DNA of 64,000 nt from Syngnathus acus. Lineage: Eukaryota; Chordata; Actinopteri; Syngnathiformes; Syngnathidae. This document shows, one piece after another, positions 47,115-64,000 of this stretch. Numbering within the stretch: the stretch's first letter is position 1; each line of letters opens with the position of its first letter. The position numbers and the translations under genes are program-made. The stretch covers positions 7,440,991 through 7,504,990 of the forward strand of contig NC_051092.1 of NCBI RefSeq assembly GCF_901709675.1. The letters are read 5' to 3'. The notes beneath the pieces were generated by a model. That model saw only the letters and a program-made list of their open reading frames with translations, was not told the origin of the DNA and searched no databases.

Positions 47115-47470
47115 AGCACGGTGCTGCACTGGTGAGCGCGCCTGCCTCACAGTTAGGAGGATGCGGGTTCGATTCCACCTCCGCCCCTCCCTGTGTGGAG
47201 TTTGCATGTTCTCCCCGTGCCCGCGTGAGTTTTCTCCAGGTACTCCGGTTTCTCCCCCATCCCAAAAACATGCTTGGTAGGCCAATTGAGCACTCCAAAT
47301 TGCTCCTAGAGTGCGAGTGCGGATGGTCGTTCGTTTCTGTGTGCCCTGCGATTGGCTGGCAACCAGTTCAGGGTGTCCTCCGCCTACTGCCCGATGACTG
47401 TTGGGATAGACTCCAGAACGCCCACGACCCCCGTAGGGACAAGCGGTATAGAAAATGGATGGAATGGATG
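47115..47470 (+). mobile_element. tRNA-derived SINE (most complete copy in window)
   Basis: Begins GCACGGTGCTGCACTGGTGA (A-box-like) and carries GGGTTCGATTCC (B box) about 45 bases on, the two parts of a tRNA-type Pol III promoter. Then come TGTGTGGAGTTTGCATGTTC, CCAAAAACATGC, GCGATTGGCTGGCAACCAGT and a GGATGGAATGGATGG tail. Related fragments lie at 10711, 15904, 24494, 55453 and 63740. The class is inferred from the A/B boxes. Confidence 0.78.
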
Positions 47471-48830
47471 GATCACTGCCAGCTACTGTAGTGGATATGC
47501 AATTAAACTTTATTCTTGTACAGAAAGAAGATTCTTCCTCAGGTCCTGAGACTGGCAGTGGTGTTATTTTTGGACCATAAAACATATATTTGTATACATT
47601 TTCCCGCTGAAGAATGTTGTATAAAATGTGGAACTGCAGTCAAAATTGGCGTGCTTCATTTCGTTGTACATTGAAACGGTCCGGAAATGTCTATCCTTGA
47701 GGGATTCCCTTGCACTCACTGAAAATTTATCCAGGTGGCCATGCAGAATTGATACTATTCATAATAAACAACGCAATGTTGACCATGTTGTGGAACTTGT
47801 TTGAGATTTACGAGTTACAACATACCTTGTCGTATTTATTAGCAATTTTTGGATGGCACCCAGACGTCGGCAGCACAACATATTAAAGCCTGCGAGTACA
47901 CTATTAAAAAGTAATTCAAACAAATCCTTATTATTCCTTATTATTCGTTTTTATCAAGGCAGATGAGGATTGGAAAATGACAAGAGATGCTTTTGAGAAC
48001 CTTCTAAAACAGAAAACGACTGCCCCTCAGTGGCAAATCTGAATAACTACGGATCCCGTGTCGAAATGAGAATGCCCCGATTTGAATCGAGAAGATGACA
48101 CTTTTGGAAACTTTTGTCAAACTAGCCACTAAATACAGTTCTGCCCGTTCTGCCCAGTTGCTTACTTCAAAAGGTGCACAAGAGGGAAAAAATAGCAATG
48201 ACTCAACAATACTCAGTCCCTAAAACTGGTTCTACTAAGTGTCCCATTTAGTTTTTTTTAGCATGAATCGCATGCTGAGTTGGAGTTTAAATGTGCGGGT
48301 TAGCAACACAATCTTAATATGCAATGCAATATGACAATTGTTTGATTCACATTTGTGGCACAATAAGCGTGTTGTGGGTGATTTGAGTTGTCTTGACGTG
48401 TCGCAGCCCATGTAGTGTGACATAATCCATGATCCCACGGCTGTCCGTCTAGTTCAATGCGAGTGTATTTTAATGTTGGTCATCTTGGTTTTGTTTTGAA
48501 GTATTGGTATTAAAAAAGTCAGTTCGCAACCCTGTATAGAAAATAAAGCGATTTGCATACAAAAAAGAGTGACTTCAGAAATATACATAACATTACGACC
48601 TAGGATTTTTATTTTTTTCTAAAAAAAAAAAAAAAAAGTCAACAAAAAATGTATGCTCAAGACATACGGGCCCTTTATCTGCTTGGCCTGCCAAATTCGT
48701 CCAACGTTGTATTTTGTTCATTTGTAAAAACAGCGGATAAAAACCATTGCATTAGCAGTAAGCATGCTTTATTTTAAGACGACGTTTTATTTGGGTGCGT
48801 CGTGTAGAATGTGGTTCGTGTATGCAAATT
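47471..48830. other. Non-coding DNA, no gene seen
   Basis: AT-rich sequence with a poly(A) run near 48620 and short ORFs only. Confidence 0.55.
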
Positions 48831-48899
48831 CAGCCCGCAGGAGGGATCCGAGTGAACACGTAGGAAAACTGACAAGGCCTTGCCAAATCACTTCCCTGC

Positions 48900-49000
48900 C
48901 TTGGAATGACGTCTGACGGGGACTTTGCAGTTATATTTAGCGCCTATATATAGTGGAGTCGCCCCCTAGACTTTGTTGACTCGAGTCTGCAGCAGGGCAG
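48900..49000 (+). promoter_or_regulatory. Candidate TATA promoter with CRE upstream of kras
   Basis: TGACGTC (cAMP response element core) at 48907-48913 and TATATATAG at 48945-48953, followed about 25-30 bases later by a GC-richer segment. The spacing fits a core promoter. Direction is uncertain because TATATATA reads the same on both strands. Confidence 0.35.
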
Positions 49001-49266
49001 CCGCACGGCAGCTTGTTCTCAAACACACCACGTGACTCAAATATTAACTTTGTATACTTTGTCTTTCTTAAAATACACACTGCTTTTTATAACAAGCAGG
49101 AAAAGATTTCCAACGACCATCATTTCGCGGGGCGGTATTGAACGATATAACGTGATTGTTGTTATACATTTCGCATGACTAAAAACATGCGATTTTAATT
49201 GAAATTCCATTATAGTGGTTGTAATCACGATAGATGGGCCCTGAAGAGGTGTGGGACAAAGTGAAC

Positions 49267-49460
49267 TCACCAGCGATGCTTTGTGGGTAAAGTGCGTCTC
49301 GGTATCCGCCCATATTCGCCAAAAGGAGGCCAACCTGAGCAACTAGGCCGGCGGACGCTGGAGCAAATGGAAAGTTCAATCGATTAATTTGCTCACTTGT
49401 TTTTGCCCGATCCCGCGTGCTTGTGACGCCAAGTGGACGGGTTTCATGCGGGCCTTTCAT
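49267..49460 (-). other. Candidate divergent exon opposite the kras promoter
   Basis: On the minus strand an open frame runs to a consensus donor, CATCGCTG followed by GTGAGT at 49267-49262. It starts within about 100 bases of kras exon 1 and runs the other way, as divergent promoter transcripts do. It could be a rassf8 5' exon or a lncRNA. The encoded peptide is not recognised. Confidence 0.3.
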
Positions 49461-49557
49461 TGTGGAGCAGGCAATGCAGACATCGTGTAAAACGAGAGGA
49501 CGATCAGCTTGACTCAGTTTGTCGCCACTTCAGACGCGGAACTCCATTCGTTTAAAG
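49460..49557 (+). promoter_or_regulatory. kras: kras non-coding exon 1 (5'UTR), 3' border only
   Basis: CpG-bearing sequence ending CATTCGTTTAAAG at a consensus donor gtaaga (49558). It fits the untranslated first exon of KRAS, 1.35 kb before the coding start. The 5' limit is a guess. Confidence 0.55.
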
Positions 49558-50915
49558 GTAAGACAAACGGGGACGAGACATATAGTTGGCGTCTTTTACA
49601 GTTTATTGACATGTGAGATGCACATTCTTAACTTATGGTTCAATGCGTAAATAGTGGTCAGGTTGTGTGGTGTTGTTTGTGAAGTAGGATCTCTTTTCAT
49701 TGTAAACACAAACTACGCCCAGTTGTGAACCTACGAGTGTCGGCCCTGCAATGCAGCCCTTTCGGCTAGCTTATCAATGGTAGCGTCGAACTTTGCAACC
49801 CCCACTTTAATCCCAATAAATGACATTGATTTTCAGACACAGCAGGCATAGACAGTCGCTTTTCACCACTTGTTTTTGGCAATGACTCTGTAAACGAACG
49901 TCAATGTAGTTTTAAGGTCGTGGGTTAGCTCCGAAGCTAGCCTAGCTTTTAGCATACTGTAGCCTGGTTGTCACCGGGTTCGGAGGTTTTTACTCCACCA
50001 ACCTGGCAACCCTGCTCAGGCTCTCGGTGTACCTTGAAGTCAAATTCCTTTGGACGTTCGAAACCTAGTTTGGGTTCCAAGCTTGAGCTTCGACGTGGCA
50101 AATACGTTACTTAAGTTAGTTGTTAGTTACTATTAGTCGGACGATCAGATCCGATGTAACAAAATAATGTAGAGAGAAGATTGTCAGAAGGGCGTTACTT
50201 TAGCAAATACGTATGCCGACGTGTGTATACAATACAAGTGCTAATGTGAAGTATTACACATGATGGCTGGACTTTTGAGAACTTTCCAATACCAATTGAT
50301 ATTTTAAGTTGAAGTTATACAACCAGTAATCATTTTGTAAGCTGCTACTTAAGGCATCACAGCAAACGACAGTATTTTGTGCTATGTTTTTACTTCTACA
50401 CCGGTTGTCACGTGTATGGTGAAAAAAATATATAGTGCCATGAAAATAATTTACTTTATTTCATCCGTCCATCTCCTATCATGATCGTATTTGCGTCTCA
50501 ATGCTTAAGTTTAGTCATGTAATGAGGATTTCTATCTTGTCGGCATTTTACTAAAGGCGTAACCTAGGAATGGAATTTTGCCTACAGAACCTGAACTTGG
50601 ATCACAGGCAGTTGCCATATAAACACGATAACGAGCGCAATAGGCATACATTTATTGCAATAGCCCCTCTTCTCAAGTAAGTGTGCATCTTCTTGATGAT
50701 GTCTTCATGATGATAATGACTCTGGGGAAAAATTGACAGACGGTTCTACATAAAGTGGGAAGCGTAGTGTTACGTTATGCTTCCAAGAGTATTGTTGGTT
50801 TTGATTCACATTGCAATTGAGCAAACGTCATGCAACTTGGTTATTTATGCAATACTAGGGGATAGCTAAAATAACCGCTTTCTGATGATATGCTTTTCTT
50901 TGCTGCTGCAGGTGA

Positions 50916-56931
<6,016 letters not shown>

Positions 56932-58890
56932 AAAATCCGAAAAAGAAACTATGTTGAACAGAGAAAGTAATACATTTTGTACATCACACTAAATTATTAG
57001 CCTCTTTCTCAATACCCTCTGTAACCAATACTAAAGCTGACCCACTTTGTCTGCCTTCTTATTCTTTGCTACATGGACACCAATAAGCTTTATTTCTTGT
57101 ATAGTGGCAGTTGCTCACACGCATTGGTTTGATTATTATGGGTGATGTTGATTTAACAAGGCCCCGCCTCGCCCCGCCCCCCCGGTTGTTGGTAAATTAT
57201 GTCACAGCACATGCCTGTCAACCTTTTCCATGATAATTGAGTCTTTTCAGCCATAGGTTTTTGTCATGGCATGCCAAAGAACGACAATTGGTCCCTCGTA
57301 TGTGCTATTTTCACTGATATGTATGCATGATGATGAACTCCTTTACTAGTCTTCAAAAGTTCTAACAAGTTAAAATAGCAATTAATGATTTGTTTGTATT
57401 TTGTGGGGAGTGGCCTCTTTGTATTTTCTTTTTGCATGCATGCATTTTTCCTCAGAGGACATGCATAAAGTGTGTGGTTGATTGGATGGGCAAGTCAAGA
57501 TCAAGTCTTCAGTAATGTTTACGTTGTTGTTCGTACATGACTAATTTTACGATCCTTGTTAGATCTGTGCTTTATTTGCTGGGTTTTACACAAAAGTAAC
57601 ACATTTCCTATGTGCTGTTGTTTATATGTTAAAAGGTTTGATTGTAGGAATTTTTCCTCGCAATGTTTTTTTTCCCCTCCCCCCCAAGCAGTCAAAGGCA
57701 GACATAATGTGTAGGACCACTTTTTTTTTTTTTTTTTAAATCACGAGGTTCTCATTGTTTTTAGGTAAAATGAGATTTTGCATATCCCAATATATCCTCT
57801 TCAGACCTAAAGATTAGAAATACTATTAAAAGCGACCAGGCAGTGTTCTTTGTGGTTGTGAGCGGTAGAATGCAGCTTTCTTATATGCTGCTTGTTTTCA
57901 GGTTTTCCTTTAAAGGATTTAGTCCCTTCAAAGTGTTCCAATGATTTCAGACTACTTTAGAAAGAAGTTATCCAGCAAAGTAATTGCTCACTTTTTGTGA
58001 CAAAGTTGTTTGACTCATGATGTAAGTGATGCTAAGTTGTAAATGAGGCACAACTTGCCATAAAATTAGCCTCTTTTGGGCAATATTGTTTAAAAAAAAA
58101 AAAAAGTACAAACTTCTCTTGTGGGTCAGCTTATATTTTGCCTTTCCCATGTTTGATTTGAGCTGATTTCCCTTTAGCAGATGGGTCTGCCTTCCAGGTT
58201 TGCATCAGATTCCGTGTAGATGGCAGGGAGACTAAAGACGTTTCGATTGACAGCGTGCTCAGAAAATGCACAGGAAGCTGTTTGAACATTTCAGAGTTTC
58301 AATAAGAGACCTTTGCTTTTTACAGGTGCTTTGATTCTTCATTGAGTTTGTTCCCAGAAAGCCGGTTTAATGACGGCGCCCCATTTAAAGACTTTCACAA
58401 TCAGTGTTTTGCTGGTTCGAAGTTAGTGGCCCCATTATGTTTGCCAAGACGGCACGGCACAGGCCACTCAGGATGTCGCTGCACCAGTTTAAAGTTCCAC
58501 TGGGGGTCAGCCTAGGCATTTTGAAGGCTTTTAAAGGTTGTCTTTTACCTGTTAAATGTTTTGTTTTGAACCCTGATTGTGTGCCAACAGCTGATTTGAT
58601 TTCTCACATGAATCACTTAAACCTTGATCATATGTTATGAACCTTTGTATAGTTGTGATACTGAAAGGTGCATATTTTGTAAATTGGTGTGTGTTGTCCA
58701 GAATGTTGCTTTAATGGACTTTCTCTGTGCTTAGTGTGTGACTAGTGTGTCTGTGTCCAGGGTGAGGGGAGTGAATGAATGGCCACTTTGCAACATGTCG
58801 GGTGGTAATCTGATCTCAAATGCGTCTATTTTTTGCCATGAATCTCACCACTCCTATTTAATGTGTATTAAAGAACATCAAAAGTAAGCA
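56932..58890 (+). other. kras: kras 3' untranslated region
   Basis: About 2 kb of non-coding, T-rich DNA after the 4B stop. A variant signal ATTAAA at 58867-58872 followed by T/GT-rich sequence is the best poly(A) candidate. Any let-7 or other microRNA sites were not identified by eye. Confidence 0.55.
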
Positions 58891-59135
58891 GATTGTATTT
58901 TTTGAAGGTTTTCAATTATACTGTAGAATTAATTATCTGTAGGCATTTAACCAACTTGGTTGGCTAGAAATGAAAAGGATACATTTGTCAAGTATCCAAG
59001 CTTGATTGAGTTTAACTCTGAAATGCACTTCATTTCCCGCAGTACTAAAATGGTACTTGTCTTTTCATAAGCTATTGCTGACCTACGTATAAAAACAAAA
59101 TAATAATGCGAAACAGATTTTTTTTTTACTATCAC

Positions 59136-59157
59136 GTTTGGCCAGCAGGGTGCAATG
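59136..59157 (+). promoter_or_regulatory. CTCF-like motif (plus orientation) downstream of kras
   Basis: TTTGGCCAGCAGGGTGCAAT fits the CTCF core CCAGCAGGGTGC on the plus strand, about 250 bases after the predicted kras poly(A) site. Confidence 0.4.
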
Positions 59158-62100
59158 TTCATGCAGTCCTGTAAGATAAATTCCCAGCCAGTGTGCAGTG
59201 GCACGTTCGTATGGCGCGGGAAGTTATCTATCATCAATTTTGTGACAATCCACATTTATTTTCTATTTAAAAATATATATATACTTCACTATCTATGCAA
59301 ACCACATATATAATGGGCAGAACAATCAATTGCTCTTCCCCTGACTTAAATCCACTTTTTGTCAACCACTTTGCTGAACATGCAGCAATTTCTTTTTCCA
59401 ATGAGAAATTATGTATCTTGGCTCAATAAGGGTTGGCAGACACTATAAAAAGACAAGTAGACAGACTAAAATATGGGGGTGGTGGTGGTGTGGGGGTTCT
59501 AATCACTGTTAGTTTAATACTGAATCTGAATACACGCACAACGTCGTGCCCAATAACCAATCTTCAGATAGGAGCAAAAGAGGTGGGACCCTTCACCTCC
59601 ATTTGTCAAGACTGACAGATAACGATCAACTGTGGGAGGAAGCATTGACGTTTATATAACCTAGTTTCCACACTTATTTTAATAAATAGAGGTGACAAGA
59701 TGCATTCTCCAATACAGGTGCCTATCCTGCTGGATCTATTTGTTATAATAAAATGCAGGAGCGATTCTAGGATCAGAGGTTTAAGGGTGCTGCATGTGGA
59801 GTTTGTGTGTCTGCGTGTGTGTGTGTGTGTGTTTGGGGGGTACGAGTGCTCATGAGCAGGAATGCTCCAAGGTCTAGAGGAAAACATCACTTTGTGGATG
59901 TTTTTGGTGAGGAATTAGCATTTTAACATTGCCATAAGCTAAAAAAGGTTTAGGATGATATGGATCCTCTAAGATGGGTGTCAAGCACATGGACTAGTAT
60001 ATGCTCAAACAGGCTTCAACAGTAGCCACCTGTAAAAAAAAAAAAAAATCCATGGAGTGGTGCACCAACTGGATACAGATGCAGACTTGCTGGTTCTCCT
60101 AAATTTCAATGCCACTGCCAGCCAATGCATGAATTTTGAGGGTCTGCTCTGATGGGGATATCTGGCAGAGTGCCCCTGTCAGAAGAAGCAGGAATTCAAG
60201 ATGCACCTTCAAAAGGTTCTTTGATGTGCATTACAAGCACATCCAAGTGCCAAGATGAAGTGTTGCTATGGCGACCTTTACTTTAATCCGAGTATTTAGC
60301 TCACATTTATTGGCTTGGCTTGAGACAATGTCTTTGTCAGTTAACACTGGGGTTTTCAACTGGTTTTGTCCAAGGGACCACCAAGAAGCAACTCGGAGAC
60401 CACTGCTTTGGTGGAAAATTTTATTTTGCATCGAAGGAAGATAGACCTATCCAGTCTATCTATTTCCATCTGTTTTGGGAATCTCAGCTATATTTGACAT
60501 AATTTGAATGGGTTCACAAAATTAGCTGGAAAATAAATCAAGTCTAAATAATAAATACATTTTATTTTTAAAAGTGTTACAATTATTATCTAATTTCAAT
60601 TTTGCGGAACACCTGCAATACCGCTAGAGACCGCTAGAGGACCCTGAACAAATGTAGACAACTGCCAATTCACATTTAACCCTATTGTGTTTCAAGTAAA
60701 TTACATGTCACTCCATGTACAATGTTTTAAGAAACATTATATGTAGAAAAAATGTAGTAGTAATTTACTAGTAGAAAATGTCATAACTTTTCATTTTTAT
60801 CTTCTTTCTTTTCACCAGTTTAAGGTATGAAATAATGGGAAGGAAGCTTTCAAGGCAATACATTTCCACTTGAACCTTTTGTATAAACAATGTGAGTAAA
60901 TAGTATAGCATTACCTTCACCGTTGTCCAAATCTGGTCAATTACATATTTCTTCAGAAATAGATACTATTTGTTAGTGTCCACGTGGATGCAGTATTCTC
61001 AAGTGTTGAAAATTGCTCTTTGACTATGCAATTTCAAAGACATGCATTTTGGGGGTGGGGGTTCTGAAATGTGATGATTTTGGAGATGCAAGGATTCTAC
61101 CCAATGCCGACATATTTATTGTCAAAAATCTTTAATATAATAAAAAAACACATGGAAAATGGTGTACCATATATGTCATTAAGTCCTCATGTATCTGTAG
61201 ACGTTTAAGAATAAATTTGCCAGTTCAAGCAAGTGTCCCAATTGGTTCAAATGGTTGGAATAAAATAATGCGTAAGCTATCCATTGGAGTGCCGTGTTAC
61301 CTTGCCCTCCAATTTGTTTGTGCACATTAATCAATCAATGGGATCAAATGTAATGGGATCTATGATTCAATCCATAGGTTCAATTGATTGGGCCAAATCC
61401 CAAAAATTAAATATAGCGTGTTCTCATAACGTGATCAATCATATGCTCCAACAAGGTGTTCAAAGGATCAGCTTTTTGTAGTCATATTTGATGAAGGGAA
61501 GGCCATGTTGCATCAGAGATGAAATCTTTTTTTCTGACACATTCCCAAGAAGTAAATGCCAAGCAGATTGTGAGCGGAGACAGTGAACACGCTTCAAACA
61601 CACATACCTGCTCACACATCTATATCCTCACAGAGATGTCGTAATTAGGTTGACAGGAAAGATTTGCTCGTGAAGCAACTTTTCCACCATTCATTGTTCA
61701 TTGGCATTGCTATTATAGGGATCTTATGTTTTCTTTGGTGTCATTCTTTTAAAAATAACATTGAAAGCATAATTAATTATTCAATCGGTTGTGGTATCTT
61801 GTGTTCTATATTTTTTTCATCCTTTGAAAACCTTGTTACTTAAATGACAATTGGTGATTTTGCTCAGTGCTTCCACACCAAGCAGGGAATATTGTGGGAT
61901 TCTAGGGGTCCTTACAGTTTCTGCACCAGAGCACAGCTGAGTGTGAGCACTTCACAACATGCGCTCACACACATGCAATATTATTAAGTGTTACAAAACA
62001 GGTATGCTGAAAGCCTAAAATTTAAAAAGAGAAAAGTATGTGCTGGCTTCACCTTTAAATAGGACACTTGATTCAAATGCATTTTTTCCACAAAATTACA

Positions 62101-62259
62101 AACTCACTGACTGAATGCCAACACTACTGTTATTTCCTTTTCTACCCTTTCTTACTAATATCCCAATTTCACAGCCTTAAAATGAGATCGCATATGTATA
62201 AATGTCAGATTTGTGAGAATTTATTGAATCCACTGGTACCTTGTTTCCCATGACACAAT

Positions 62260-62380
62260 AAAAAGATTATATATATTTATATGCATATATTGATCAGTTT
62301 TATAAATAGATATTTATAAACATAAAATCTATCTATGTTATATTATATATTTATATATATATATACATATATTTATAAAA
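62260..62380. repeat. TA-rich low-complexity stretch
   Basis: Nearly pure A/T with repeated TATATATTTATA blocks. Confidence 0.8.
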
Positions 62381-62558
62381 CCTGGATTAATTTTTGTAGG
62401 CACATCGCACTACTATTATTCAGTTATTCCACACCTAACTCTTTCAACCATACATTGTGCACTCGGGCACAGTCGTGCTTGACCAGAATAGGATGTTCCC
62501 CATAAAATCCAAGCTGTTTCCAAACTGTTGCGGTCAACCATAGGTCCATTACTTGTCT

Positions 62559-62735
62559 TTAAAGGTGCCCACCACTAATCGTGCAGCAGTGAAAAAGCAA
62601 GGCATTCTAATGAATTATGCAGTGAGGCCTTTCTCTCAGCCTGACAGTCCGAAACCAGTGCGAAGAAAATTAGAGAAGTACAAGCCAAGTGCAGCCTTTG
62701 CTGACACCTCCTCTCCACCCATCCTCCATCTCTGA
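62559..62735 (+). other. Unassigned exon-like ORF
   Basis: An open frame entering after TTTAAAG and ending at TGA 62733-62735. It encodes VPTTNRAAVKKQGILMNYAV and a Ser/Pro- and Lys-rich C-terminus (SPKPVRRKLEKYKPSAA). The composition looks protein-like, but no family is recognised and the acceptor is weak. It could be a terminal exon, a transposon remnant or chance. Confidence 0.25.
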
Positions 62736-62944
62736 AGACCCCAGGGGCCAAGGCCTGTCAGTCAAGCAGCCCTACTCACTACTGGCTACATGTTAAAATT
62801 TACGGAAAGCACCAAGGGACCTGCAGGTATCATAACATGAAGAAGAGATGCCTCAGAATCCAATCCGTGGCCCTTCGTGGTGGAGAAGATGTCATGAATG
62901 GTGTTAATTGCAAACAAGCTGTGCTGTGCATCCAATGAGGACCA

Positions 62945-63052
62945 TTGATGTGAAACACAGAGTTGGTCTTCTTGGAATTCAAAATGAATGTTCACCGAGC
63001 TCAGTTGTTGTGAAACCCAGAATAGGTCTTCTTGGTATTCAAAATGAACGAG
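62945..63052 (+). repeat. Two-unit 60-base direct repeat, open in frame
   Basis: TGAAACACAG at 62951 and TGAAACCCAG at 63011 begin two units exactly 60 bases apart; each continues with GGTCTTCTTGG and ATTCAAAATGAA. The frame stays open through both, coding VKHRVGLLGIQNE and VKPRIGLLGIQNE 20 codons apart. Confidence 0.85.
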
Positions 63053-63739
63053 GTGGCACATCCCTCTTTGGCAGGCAGCTGTGTGTGTTCTTGTTCTTGT
63101 AATGAGAAACCACAGAGTTCATGTGTCTTGACGTCTACAACACAAAGACGAGACACGGTAGCGCCGTGTTATGAGCTGCCCTGGAAGAGCCAGAGAGCTG
63201 GATGAATATTCATGGTTCACTGATGAATTGTGTTCCCATTTTAAAATCACTTATGTCGCTTCTTGTATCACAAGAGCTCTTTGCCTCCGAACATTCATGG
63301 GCCACAACATAGAGGTCCCGCTTCCAACTTCCAATTATCATCTGTGATCATTAACTTGTTGTGCTGACACAAACAATGCAATTTGCCATAGCCGTTTATT
63401 TAAATGACCCTCTTCGGGAATTGCGGCAGACTGTGTTGATTGGATTTGTTTTTGTGTGCCTCGCAATCACTCATGAAATGTTTGCACACAAATGATGAAC
63501 AGTGAACACGCTTTAAATGCTTTAAACACTTTGTTACATGGCGAGGTGTATGTTCATGCGTTCCACAAACCTGCATCATCAAATGCGATGGAATTAGAAT
63601 GGCACCCAATTATTTTTTAATCTAGGGTCAAGGGTGAAACTTGGTGCATTAGACTTGTAGGCATGAAATGCCACACAGGCAGGATAACTGGTTTCAAAGC
63701 TCTGTTGGAACATCTCTGCAACAAGTTTGTCTGTTCAAC

Positions 63740-63925
63740 ACATGATTGCATGGATTTTCTGCACTTCTGTTTCCTCCAACATTCCAAATCATGCTAACTG
63801 AAGATACAACTACCCATAGTTTTCAATGTGAGGATAAATGTTTTTTTTTTTTTCCCTCTGTGATTGCCTGGGGACTAGTCTAGGATGTACCCAGCCTCTT
63901 GCCTAAAATCAGCTAGTACAGGCTC
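63740..63925 (+). repeat. Diverged SINE fragment at right edge
   Basis: TTTCCTCCAACATTCCAAAT, GTGATTGCCTGGGGACTAGT and CTAGTACAGGCTCCAG keep the order of the SINE middle and 3' parts, with a poly(T) insertion. Confidence 0.5.
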
Positions 63926-64000
63926 CAGTTACACACATGACTGAAATGTGAACAAGTGCTCTCGAAATTGCATGAATCTGTCCATATCTTCCAACAGCTA

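Larger units (their letters stand above)
58891..62380. other. Intergenic DNA after kras, no gene seen
   Basis: AT-rich. Short ORFs carry no recognisable domain. By human synteny the next gene would be etfrf1/lyrm5; no LYR-motif reading frame was found on either strand. A TA-rich stretch lies at about 62260-62380. Confidence 0.5.

Noticed and set aside
47067-47585. 172-codon minus-strand ORF
   Set aside because: Covers the SINE; fish SINE copies often have long chance ORFs.

Overview
The window is nuclear DNA of a ray-finned (teleost) fish. The evidence is five split genes with canonical GT/AG introns whose products resemble vertebrate proteins, AT-rich intergenic DNA, and fish-type repeats: Tc1 relics, a tRNA-derived SINE, a CR1/L2-group LINE, a Penelope-like fragment, a solo LTR and several MITEs. 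The species cannot be fixed from this sequence. I saw no bacterial, phage or CRISPR feature.

Layout from left to right: (1) 1-9128, the last twelve coding exons of itpr2 (IP3 receptor type 2) on +, covering the channel domain and C-terminus; (2) 14127-23917, complete sspn (sarcospan) on -, three coding exons, with a LINE and a Penelope-like fragment in intron 1; (3) 27586-30241, complete bhlhe41 (DEC2) on +, five exons, with a GC-rich promoter carrying E-boxes; (4) 34637-39393, complete coding region of rassf8 on -, five exons, with a candidate non-coding first exon near 45.5 kb; (5) 50919-56931, complete kras on +, with both alternative last exons 4A and 4B. From 56.9 to 64 kb there is the kras 3'UTR and then DNA with no recognisable gene.

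The order and relative orientation itpr2-sspn-bhlhe41-rassf8-kras match the human 12p12 block (ITPR2, SSPN, BHLHE41, RASSF8, KRAS), with strands alternating + - + - +. Neighbours therefore meet tail-to-tail (itpr2/sspn and bhlhe41/rassf8) or head-to-head (sspn/bhlhe41 and rassf8/kras). Human LMNTD1, which lies between RASSF8 and KRAS, was not found here. The five genes do not form one pathway: itpr2 releases ER calcium, sspn sits in the dystrophin complex, bhlhe41 is a clock repressor, and rassf8 and kras both belong to the Ras-signalling world.

No wholly new biological system was found. The observations most worth following are an oriented set of CTCF-like motifs around rassf8/kras, E-box pairs in bhlhe41, candidate alternative promoters between rassf8 and kras, a solo LTR with a perfect target duplication, a Tigger-like element carrying a minisatellite, and an unassigned exon-like ORF plus a 20-codon repeat near the right edge.
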